Source: Rubrobacter taiwanensis
GTDB taxonomy: Bacteria; Actinomycetota; Rubrobacteria; Rubrobacterales; Rubrobacteraceae
Assembly (NCBI RefSeq): GCF_004337705.1
Contig: NZ_SKBU01000008.1
Coordinates: forward strand, 35,477 to 99,476
Reading direction: 5' to 3'
DNA: 64,000 nt
How positions within the stretch are numbered: the first letter of the stretch is position 1; each line of letters begins with the position of its first letter. Under the pieces are notes generated by a model. The model was not told the DNA's origin. It did not search any database and saw nothing but the letters and a program-made list of their open reading frames with translations. Positions 44,598-50,866 of this stretch are shown here, one piece after another. The position numbers were made by a program, and so were the translations under genes.

Positions 44598-45068
44598 TTG
44601 AGTGAGCAAAGTGTACACGAGCGGCAGACGTCTCGGGCGCTGCGCGGTCTCGTTCTCTTCCGGGAGCGGGGAGTGGATATCCGGCCCATGCAGGACAGGC
44701 GCTGGCGGGTGCCTTCGTGCAGCTGCCCGCGCTTCTACGCGGTGGATCTCGAAGAGGAGTCCTGCACCTGCGCGGACTTCCAAAACCGGTGCAAGGCGTG
44801 CAAGCACGTCTTCGCGGCGGTGATCGCCGCCTCGCGCCACGGTCGGGCGGTCTCCTTCATGGCGGAGCTTCGCGCCCGGCGCGCCGAGGAGTTGGCGGAG
44901 GCGGTCGCGGAGCCGTTGGCTGAGCCGGTCACCGAGGCGGCGATCCGCCAGAGCTACGACCTGTACCTGCGGGTGTGCGGGCTCTACCCGCGCGACGGCC
45001 TACTGGTCGAGGCGGCGAGGGCTCGCCACAAGGCGGCCCTGCGCGCCTTCGTGGCCGGGGCTCCCTGA
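44598..45068 (+). CDS. SWIM zinc-finger protein
   Basis: 156 residues from TTG 44598, with AAGGAGG upstream. The SWIM motif (CxC...CxH) is seen in SCTCADFQNRCKACKHVFAAV about residues 53-76, preceded by a beta-hairpin (RRWRVPSCSCPRFYAVDLEE). SWIM domains bind DNA or protein and are common in mobile-element proteins. The C-terminal half is helical and Ala/Glu-rich. No fused helicase or transposase domain. Function unknown. Confidence 0.75.
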   Translation: MSEQSVHERQTSRALRGLVLFRERGVDIRPMQDRRWRVPSCSCPRFYAVDLEEESCTCADFQNRCKACKHVFAAVIAASRHGRAVSFMAELRARRAEELAEAVAEPLAEPVTEAAIRQSYDLYLRVCGLYPRDGLLVEAARARHKAALRAFVAGAP

Positions 45069-45146
45069 CGCACGCCCTCTTCCCGCCGGGGCGCCGGCGC
45101 ACACGGCCGGCGCCCCCTGACCATCTCCCGAAGAGAGCGCACAATG

Positions 45147-45167
45147 GTACTATATCTGTGCGCGCAC
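45147..45167 (+). promoter_or_regulatory. -10 box and perfect palindromic operator
   Basis: TACTAT (45147-45152) is followed three bases later by the perfect 12-bp palindrome TGTGCGCGCACA (45156-45167). It matches the arrangement at 44506-44526, so both genes probably answer to one repressor. Confidence 0.6.
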
Positions 45168-45183
45168 ATGCGAGAGGAGGCGC

Positions 45184-45537
45184 GTGGACCTGGACCGGAT
45201 GATCGCGGGCTTGAAGGACCTCGACCGGGAGGGGCTCGCCCGCTTGCGAGAGGAGCTCGAGCTGCGGCTGCGGGAGCTCGGAGACGATGCCTCCGGGAAA
45301 GATGGCAAGCCGGCGGGCTCCGGGGTGCTGGAGTACCGCCCGCATGCGGACGGGACGCTCCAGGCGGAGGTCCGCCGGTACGTGTGCAAGGACGGCACGG
45401 TCAAGGAACAGGGACCGTACTGGTACTTCCGCTACCACGAGGGCGGCAGGCAGAAGAAGCTCTACCTGGGTAAGACTGACGACCCGGAGGGGGAGCTTGC
45501 GCGGAGGCGGGCGACGAGTTCGGGGAAGGCGACGTAA
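45184..45537 (+). CDS. Hypothetical protein of DUF6788-like type
   Basis: 117 residues from GTG 45184. An N-terminal coiled-coil-like helix (DREGLARLREELELRLRELG) precedes a compact beta-rich part, TVKEQGPYWYFRYHEGGRQK, then LYLGKTDDPEG. This YWYFRY/KxLYLG pattern is widespread in mobile elements and resembles the arm-binding N-terminus of integrases. No enzyme motif. It shares its operator with the SWIM gene. Confidence 0.6.
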   Translation: MDLDRMIAGLKDLDREGLARLREELELRLRELGDDASGKDGKPAGSGVLEYRPHADGTLQAEVRRYVCKDGTVKEQGPYWYFRYHEGGRQKKLYLGKTDDPEGELARRRATSSGKAT

Positions 45538-45584
45538 TCGGGCAGAACATGCGACAATCTGGACGGAACGATAGGAGCCCTCAG

Positions 45585-45896
45585 ATGGAACAGCGGTTAG
45601 AGAAACAGACCGAAGAGATGACCCGCGCGGCCAAAGAGATCACCGAGGCCGTCAAGGAGCTTAGAACCGCGGTCGAGAGGCTGGCTGAGATCCAACGCCC
45701 CGGCGAATTCCCTGAAGACGAAGCAGTGCGGCTCGCCCAGGAAGGCGTGCACGAGGTGAGGGAAGAACTCAGGCGTGAGCGCGAGCGGTTGGGCCTCAAA
45801 GAGGAGAGAAGGCCCGCGCCGACCCCGGAGGAGATCCGGGAGTGGGAGCACCGCAGGGAAGAGCGTCGCCGGCGCGAGGGCTATAAGCCCCTTTGA
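45585..45896 (+). CDS. Coiled-coil protein, possible antitoxin partner of PIN protein
   Basis: 103 residues from ATG 45585 (AGGAG upstream; an earlier ATG at 45549 is possible). Highly charged and helical with long heptad-like runs (MEQRLEKQTEEMTRAAKEIT; VHEVREELRRERERLGLKEE). Its stop overlaps the start of the PIN gene. Position and overlap suggest a regulatory or antitoxin role, but no DNA-binding domain is recognised. Confidence 0.5.
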   Translation: MEQRLEKQTEEMTRAAKEITEAVKELRTAVERLAEIQRPGEFPEDEAVRLAQEGVHEVREELRRERERLGLKEERRPAPTPEEIREWEHRREERRRREGYKPL

Positions 45897-46330
45897 GCGG
45901 GCCGCTGGTCGTCCTCGACACGGACGCGGTCGTAACCGCCCTGATCGGCGACGAGGGCGCTTCGAGCTACCGGATCCTGCGCGCCGTGGGCGCCGGGGAC
46001 ATTAGGGTGGCGCTCTCCGACGCCTTCCTGGTCGAGTTGGTGAGGACCGTCCGCAACCGATACCGGCAGGGTTTGATCCTCAACGCGGCCAGGGCCTTCG
46101 AGGTGGCGCTGGACCTGGGCCTGCAAGGCGAGCTCAGGCGGCCTCCAGGCTGGGAATGGCCCAGCGTGCCCGATCCCGAAGACCGGTGGATACCCGACCT
46201 CGCCTACGACGCCGGTGCAGACTTCATCGTCACCTGGGATCGGCACCTGCTCGACGCCGAGCTACCCTTCAGCGCCGAGGTCGTCACTCCAGCCCAACTC
46301 CTCCAGAGGCTTTCAGCCCCTGCCCCCTAA
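45893..46330 (+). CDS. PIN-domain nuclease (toxin candidate)
   Basis: 145 residues from TTG 45893. PIN features: LVVLDTDAVVTALIGDEGAS with the first acidic residue, SDAFLVELVRTVRNR with Glu, PDPEDRWIPDLAYDAGADFI with Asp residues, and VTWDRHLLDA near the end, together forming the Mg2+ site. PIN toxins usually cut tRNA or rRNA. As the last gene before attR, it may act as an addiction module for the island. Confidence 0.75.
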   Translation: MSGPLVVLDTDAVVTALIGDEGASSYRILRAVGAGDIRVALSDAFLVELVRTVRNRYRQGLILNAARAFEVALDLGLQGELRRPPGWEWPSVPDPEDRWIPDLAYDAGADFIVTWDRHLLDAELPFSAEVVTPAQLLQRLSAPAP

Positions 46331-46361
46331 TCCCCCTCGCCGCATACTCGGCCGGCGAAAC

Positions 46362-46383
46362 TTACCGCAACCGTACCGCAACC
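46362..46383 (+). promoter_or_regulatory. Integrase arm-type site, right end
   Basis: The same 22 bases as at 19013-19034: two direct copies of TACCGCAACC separated by G. They lie about 115 bases inside attR and in the same orientation as the left copy. Confidence 0.7.
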
Positions 46384-46497
46384 GAGCTGATGCGGAGCGG
46401 TACGGAACGGACGAAGGGTACCTGCCAAACCGCCAAAACCGCATAAATAAGCCGAATCTGCGGACGTATTAGTACGGGCTAGAACCTGTCTCTTCGA

Positions 46498-46542
46498 ACT
46501 TCTAATCCGCCGGCCGCAGGTTCGAATCCTGCCGGGCGCGCT
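46498..46542 (+). repeat. attR, 45-bp direct repeat of tRNA-Arg 3' half
   Basis: Copies 18899-18943 with one change (C at 46514 for T). Only the 3' part of the tRNA is present, so this is the distal junction of the island, not a second tRNA gene. Core chromosome resumes afterwards. Confidence 0.9.
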
Positions 46543-46612
46543 CTTCTGGCGAGCGGGGAGGTTGCTGCGCTAGAATTCAGGACGATTCGTCCGCCATTCC
46601 GGAGGTGAGGGC

Positions 46613-47296
46613 ATGTTAACGCTGGCCGAGGAGCTGGCGCTTCTGGCGTTCGATGCCCGGACGGGCAAGGTGGTCGGTGCTGCCGCCGGGCGTCTGGAGT
46701 ACGGGCTGGCCGGGGCCGTGCTGATGGAGCTTCTGATCGAGGGCCGGCTGACCGCGAGGGACGGCCGGCTGGAGGTCTCGGACGCCTCCCGGACCGGGGA
46801 GCCGGTGCTGGATCATGTCCTCGCCCGGGTAAGGGAGACGCGCAGACTGCGGGACCTGAGGGGCTGGGTGGACAGGCTAGCCACTCCGGAATTGCGGGAA
46901 CTGGTGGTGGACCGGCTGGTGGACCGGGGGGTCTTGAGCAGGGAGAGTGGGCGGGTTCTCTGGGTCTTCGCCTCCAGCCGGTATCCCGAGCGGGATCCCG
47001 GCCCGGAGCAGAGGGTCCGCCGCCGGGTGCGGAGAGCCGTACTGGAGGAGAGACATCCCGGGGTGCATCTGGCGGCCCTCGTGAGTCTGGTGGAGGCCTG
47101 CGGGCTTGTCGGCGAGATCTTCAGCCAAGAGGAGCTCCGGCGGGTGCGGCCGCGCCTGGAGCGCATCGCCTCCGGCGAGTTCGTCGGGGGCGTGGTATCC
47201 GGCGCGTTCGCCGACGCGCAGGCCGCGCTGCAGTCGGCGACGACGGCGGCCATAACGGCGGCCATCATCTCAACGCCACCCTCTTCGGGGCGGTGA
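46613..47296 (+). CDS. GPP34 (GOLPH3-like) family protein
   Basis: 227 residues, a soluble mostly helical protein of the GPP34 family found widely in actinobacteria and related to eukaryotic GOLPH3, a phosphoinositide-binding Golgi protein. Family pattern: LTLAEELALLAFDARTGKVV, AGAVLMELLIEGRLT, and LVDRGVLSRESGRVLWVF. Bacterial function is unknown. GGAGGTGAGG precedes ATG 46613. Upstream are a -10-like TAGAAT (46571-46576) and a palindrome GGACGA-T-TCGTCC (46580-46592). Confidence 0.82.
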   Translation: MLTLAEELALLAFDARTGKVVGAAAGRLEYGLAGAVLMELLIEGRLTARDGRLEVSDASRTGEPVLDHVLARVRETRRLRDLRGWVDRLATPELRELVVDRLVDRGVLSRESGRVLWVFASSRYPERDPGPEQRVRRRVRRAVLEERHPGVHLAALVSLVEACGLVGEIFSQEELRRVRPRLERIASGEFVGGVVSGAFADAQAALQSATTAAITAAIISTPPSSGR

Positions 47297-47304
47297 GGTA
47301 GACG

Positions 47305-47988
47305 GTGTTATCATCCCGGATGGTGCGTGAAGGACTATCTCACGGGAGCTCAAGGTCCCCGGAGGGCATCCGCCGGGAGTATGCTGCCGGGCGTCTGGAC
47401 GAGCGGGAGGTTGCCTCCGACCCGGTGGAGCAGTTTCGCCGCTGGTTCGAGGACGTGCTGAGCGCGGATCTTCCGGAGCCGACAGCGATGACGCTCGCGA
47501 CCGCGAGCGCGAGCGGCCGGCCCTCGGCCCGGATGGTGCTCCTGAAGGGATTCGACGAGCGCGGGTTCGTCTTCTACACCAGCTACGAGAGCCGGAAGGG
47601 ACGGGAACTGGACGAGAATCCGCGCGCCGCGCTCGTCTTCTGGTGGCCCGAGCTGGAGCGGCAGGTGCGTATCGAGGGCCGGGTCGAGCGTCTGACGGCC
47701 GCAGAGTCCGACGCGTACTTCCGCAGCCGCCCCCCTGGGAGCCAGCTGGCGGCGCTGGTCTCCCGGCAGAGCCGGGTCGTCCCGAGCCGGGAGGAGCTGG
47801 AGAGGCAGCTGCGCGAGCTGGAGGAGGAGTACCGGGGGCGCGAGATACCGCGCCCGCCGTACTGGGGCGGCTACCGGGTCGTGCCGGAGATCATGGAGTT
47901 CTGGGCCGGCCGGGAGAACCGGATGCACGACCGGCTGCGCTACCGCCGGTCGGCCGGGCGCTGGATTCTGGAGCGTCTCGCGCCGTAG
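47305..47988 (+). CDS. pdxH: Pyridoxamine 5'-phosphate oxidase
   Basis: FMN enzyme that makes pyridoxal 5'-phosphate. 227 residues with the family blocks [74 protein letters not shown] and the C-terminal [20 protein letters not shown] ... LERLAP. The start at GTG 47305 has a GGTGAGG site close upstream; ATG 47320 is an alternative. Confidence 0.95.
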   Translation: MLSSRMVREGLSHGSSRSPEGIRREYAAGRLDEREVASDPVEQFRRWFEDVLSADLPEPTAMTLATASASGRPSARMVLLKGFDERGFVFYTSYESRKGRELDENPRAALVFWWPELERQVRIEGRVERLTAAESDAYFRSRPPGSQLAALVSRQSRVVPSREELERQLRELEEEYRGREIPRPPYWGGYRVVPEIMEFWAGRENRMHDRLRYRRSAGRWILERLAP

Positions 47989-48040
47989 CGGTCCGGAGTC
48001 CGGCTCTCTCTGCTAGCATGTCTTGCGTGGAGGGCGGAAG

Positions 48041-48910
48041 TTGAGGCTGGCGAGCATACGCCGGGAGGGTGGAGAGGGCGCTGCGGTCGTCGTGTCCGGG
48101 GGCCTGATCCCGGTGCCAAAGCTGGGGCGTGCCTCCGGGCGCCGGTATCCGGAGAGCCTGGACGCCCTGCTGGCGCAGGGGCTGCTCGGCGAGCTGCGCG
48201 CCGCTCTAGAGAGCCTGACGCCACAGGACAGGCAGAAGCTTGCGGTTCCCTTCGAGCGGGTCGAGTACGCCCCGCTCTACCGGCGGCCGCCCAAGATCTG
48301 GGGCATCGGCCTCAACTACGTCGAGCACGCCGGGGATCTGGGCGAGAGGGCCCCTGCGGAAGAGCCCGCCAGCTTCATGAAGCCGTACACCACGATCATC
48401 GGGCCGGGAGAGGCCATCCGGCTCCCGGAGCAGTCGGAGCGGGTGACGGCGGAGGCCGAGCTCGGGGTCGTCATCGGGCGGGAGTGCCGGAACGTCGCCG
48501 AAGAGGAGGCCCTGGAGTACGTTGCGGGCTTCACCTGCGTGCTGGACATGACGGCCGAGGACATCCTGCAGCGCAACCCCCGGTACCTGACCCGCTCCAA
48601 GAGCTTCGACACGTTCTTCAGCTTCGGGCCGCACCTGGTGACGCCGGACGAGGTGGAGAGCCTGGGGGATCTGGAGGTGGCCACGGTTATCAACGGGCGG
48701 GTACACCGCAGGAACGCGGTAGCGAACATGACCTTCTCGCCGCGGGCCCTGATCTCCTTCCACTCCCGCGGCATGACGCTCCTGCCCGGCGACATCATCT
48801 CCACGGGGACGCCGGGAGCGGCCGTCATCCGGGAAGGAGACGTGGCCGGCTGCGAGATAAGCGGTTTCGAGCCGCTGGTAAATCCGGTGGAAAGGCAGGA
48901 GGTGTTGTAG
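48041..48910 (+). CDS. Fumarylacetoacetate hydrolase-family protein
   Basis: 289 residues. FAH-fold metal site is seen in AEAELGVVIGRECRNV and the downstream VAGFTCVLDMTAEDI, with SKSFDTFFSFGPHLV and the conserved PGDIISTGTPGA. Members hydrolyse or decarboxylate beta-keto acids in aromatic catabolism. TTG 48041 is used because GGAGGGCGG lies directly upstream. It begins a tight three-gene operon with an SDR and a CoA-transferase. Confidence 0.88.
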   Translation: MRLASIRREGGEGAAVVVSGGLIPVPKLGRASGRRYPESLDALLAQGLLGELRAALESLTPQDRQKLAVPFERVEYAPLYRRPPKIWGIGLNYVEHAGDLGERAPAEEPASFMKPYTTIIGPGEAIRLPEQSERVTAEAELGVVIGRECRNVAEEEALEYVAGFTCVLDMTAEDILQRNPRYLTRSKSFDTFFSFGPHLVTPDEVESLGDLEVATVINGRVHRRNAVANMTFSPRALISFHSRGMTLLPGDIISTGTPGAAVIREGDVAGCEISGFEPLVNPVERQEVL

Positions 48911-49699
48911 GTGGATCTGGGTCTGGGCGGTCATGTGGCGGTGGTTGCGGCCTCCAGCAAGGGGCTCGGCCGGGCGACGGCGATGCAGCTTGCGGCCGAG
49001 GGGGCCAGGGTGGTCGTATCCGGCCGTGACGAGGCCGAGGTGCGTAAGACGGCGGCGGAGATAGAGCGGGCGACCGGCTCCGAGGCCGAGCCGGTCATCG
49101 CCGACCTGACGCGGGCGGCGGACGTGGAGGAGCTCGTACAGCGGGCCGTGGAGAGGTTCGGCAGCCTGGAAGTCCTTATCACGAATGCGGGCGGTCCCCC
49201 GCCCGGGAGCTTCGACAGCTTCGGGGACGGGGATTGGCAGCGGGCCTTCGAGCTGAACCTCCTGAGCGTGGTGCGCCTCATCCGGGCCGCGCTGCCGCAC
49301 ATGCGCGGGCGGGGCTACGGGCGCATCGTGAACTTCACCTCCTCGTCCATCAAGCAACCCATAGACAACCTCATCCTCTCCAACACCTTCCGGGCCGGGG
49401 TGCTGGGGCTGGCCAAGACGCTGGCGGGGGAGCTGGCCCCGGACGGCATCCTCGTCAACACCATAGGTCCCGGGCGCATCGCCACCGGGCGGCTCTTCTC
49501 CATAGACGAGGGGCAGGCGGAGCGGCTTGGGATTCCGGTCGAGCAGGTGCGGGAGCGGTCCGAGTCCCAGATCCCGCTCGGGCGCTACGGGGAGCCGGAG
49601 GAGTTCGCCCGGGTGGCGGCCTTCCTGGCCTCGGGAGCCAACACCTACGTCACGGGCCAGGCGCTGTTGGTGGACGGCGGGATGGTGCGGGCGATCTGA
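48911..49699 (+). CDS. Short-chain dehydrogenase-like protein lacking YxxxK
   Basis: 262 residues. The Rossmann region is near normal (VVAASSKGLGRATAMQLAAE, a TGxxxGxG variant) and NAG is present (ITNAGGPPPGS), but the catalytic Tyr-x-x-x-Lys is missing: aligned on the following GLAKTLAGELAPDGILVNT, the positions read Ser and Arg (LILSNTFRAG). Either it uses another mechanism or is a binding protein. GTG 48911 directly abuts the FAH stop. Confidence 0.85.
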   Translation: MDLGLGGHVAVVAASSKGLGRATAMQLAAEGARVVVSGRDEAEVRKTAAEIERATGSEAEPVIADLTRAADVEELVQRAVERFGSLEVLITNAGGPPPGSFDSFGDGDWQRAFELNLLSVVRLIRAALPHMRGRGYGRIVNFTSSSIKQPIDNLILSNTFRAGVLGLAKTLAGELAPDGILVNTIGPGRIATGRLFSIDEGQAERLGIPVEQVRERSESQIPLGRYGEPEEFARVAAFLASGANTYVTGQALLVDGGMVRAI

Positions 49700-50823
49700 T
49701 GCTCCCGCTCGAAGGGTTGAAGGTTCTCGACCTATCCCGGGTCCTCGCCGGGCCGTACGCGACGATGGTGCTCGGGGACCTGGGAGCGGAAGTGCTGAAG
49801 GTCGAGCACCCGGAGCGGGGCGACGACACCCGCCACTGGGGGCCGCCGTTCGCGGACGGCGAGTCGGCCTACTTTCTGGCCGTGAACCGCAACAAGCGCT
49901 CGATGACCGCGGACCTGAAGGATGGCGGGGATCTGCTGCGCGTCCGGGAGCTCGCGCGCGGCGCCGACGTCCTGATAGAGAACTTCCGTCGCGGCACGCT
50001 GGACCGCCTGGGGCTGGGCTATGAGGAGCTAAGGGAGCAGAACCCCGGTCTCGTCTACTGCTCCATAACCGGGTTCGGTCCGGGGCCGGAGCAGGACAGG
50101 CCCGGTTACGACTTCCTGATCCAGGCCATGGGCGGCATCATGTCCGTTACGGGGGAGGAGAGCGGGGAGCCGATGAAGGTCGGGGTGGCCATCGCGGACA
50201 TCGTCTGCGGGCTCTACGCCGCCGTGGCGATCCTGGCCGCCCTCCGCCGGCGGGAGGTGACGGGCGAGGGAGCGCGCATAGAGGTGCCGCTCTTTGAGAC
50301 CCAGCTCGCCTGGCTCGCCAACCGGGCGCAGGAGTACCTGGTCTCCGGCGAGGAGCCGCGGCGCTTCGGCAACGCCCACCCCACGATCGTGCCGTACCAG
50401 ACCTTCCGGGCCTCCGACCGGTATTTCGCGCTCGCCGTGGGGAACGACGCCCAGTTTCGCAACCTTTGCCGGGCGGTCGGCCGGGAGGATCTGGCAGGGG
50501 ATACGCGCTACGCTACCAACCCGCGGCGGGTCGAGAACCGGGAGGAGCTGGTCGCGGAGCTGGGGCGGACCTTCGCCGAGCGTCCGGCGGACGATTGGGT
50601 GGAGAAGATCCGGGCCGCCGGGGTCCCCTGCGGTCCGGTGAACACCATCCCGGAGGCGCTGGAGAGCGAGCACACGCTGCAATCGGGCATGCTGCGGGAA
50701 GTTTCACATCCGGCAGCCGGGACGCTGCGGCTTCTGGCCTCTCCTCTGCTGGTGGACGGCGAGCGCCCGCCGGTGCGGCTACCTCCGCCCACCCTGGGAC
50801 AGCACTCGGGGGAGGGCTGGTAG
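49699..50823 (+). CDS. CaiB/BaiF-family (class III) CoA-transferase
   Basis: 374 residues. Family motifs: LKVLDLSRVLAGPYATMVLG, GAEVLKVEHPERGDDTRHWG, and the catalytic Asp in DRPGYDFLIQAMGGIMSVTG, then KVGVAIADIVCGLYA. It transfers CoA between carboxylic acids through a glutamyl/aspartyl-CoA intermediate. ATG 49699 overlaps the SDR stop. Together the operon suggests breakdown of an organic acid, substrate unknown. Confidence 0.9.
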   Translation: MLPLEGLKVLDLSRVLAGPYATMVLGDLGAEVLKVEHPERGDDTRHWGPPFADGESAYFLAVNRNKRSMTADLKDGGDLLRVRELARGADVLIENFRRGTLDRLGLGYEELREQNPGLVYCSITGFGPGPEQDRPGYDFLIQAMGGIMSVTGEESGEPMKVGVAIADIVCGLYAAVAILAALRRREVTGEGARIEVPLFETQLAWLANRAQEYLVSGEEPRRFGNAHPTIVPYQTFRASDRYFALAVGNDAQFRNLCRAVGREDLAGDTRYATNPRRVENREELVAELGRTFAERPADDWVEKIRAAGVPCGPVNTIPEALESEHTLQSGMLREVSHPAAGTLRLLASPLLVDGERPPVRLPPPTLGQHSGEGW

Positions 50824-50854
50824 GAACGCCGGGGGCACTCCAGTCTGCTCCAAG

Positions 50855-50860
50855 TATAAT
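50855..50860 (+). promoter_or_regulatory. -10 box of polA, leaderless
   Basis: Perfect TATAAT ends six bases before the ATG of polA, so the transcript should start at or next to the A of the start codon. No Shine-Dalgarno is present. The -35 is not clear. Confidence 0.6.
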
Positions 50861-50866
50861 CACCGC

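Larger units (their letters stand above)
18899..46542. mobile_element. Integrated genomic island in tRNA-Arg with heavy-metal cargo
   Basis: About 27.6 kb bounded by the 45-bp att repeats. The tyrosine integrase lies next to the intact tRNA and reads towards it; an excisionase, a LexA-like repressor and a primase/ATPase protein follow. Identical paired arm-type sites occur just inside both ends (19013-19034 and 46362-46383). No conjugation, capsid or packaging genes are visible, so it resembles an integrative plasmid or satellite that would need a helper or natural transformation to move between cells. Cargo is metal resistance, three insertion sequences, two RNA-SLOG units and a PIN toxin candidate. 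Confidence 0.87.

Noticed and set aside
46490..46545. A second tRNA-Arg gene.
   Set aside because: Only the part from the anticodon stem to the 3' end is present; it is the attR copy.
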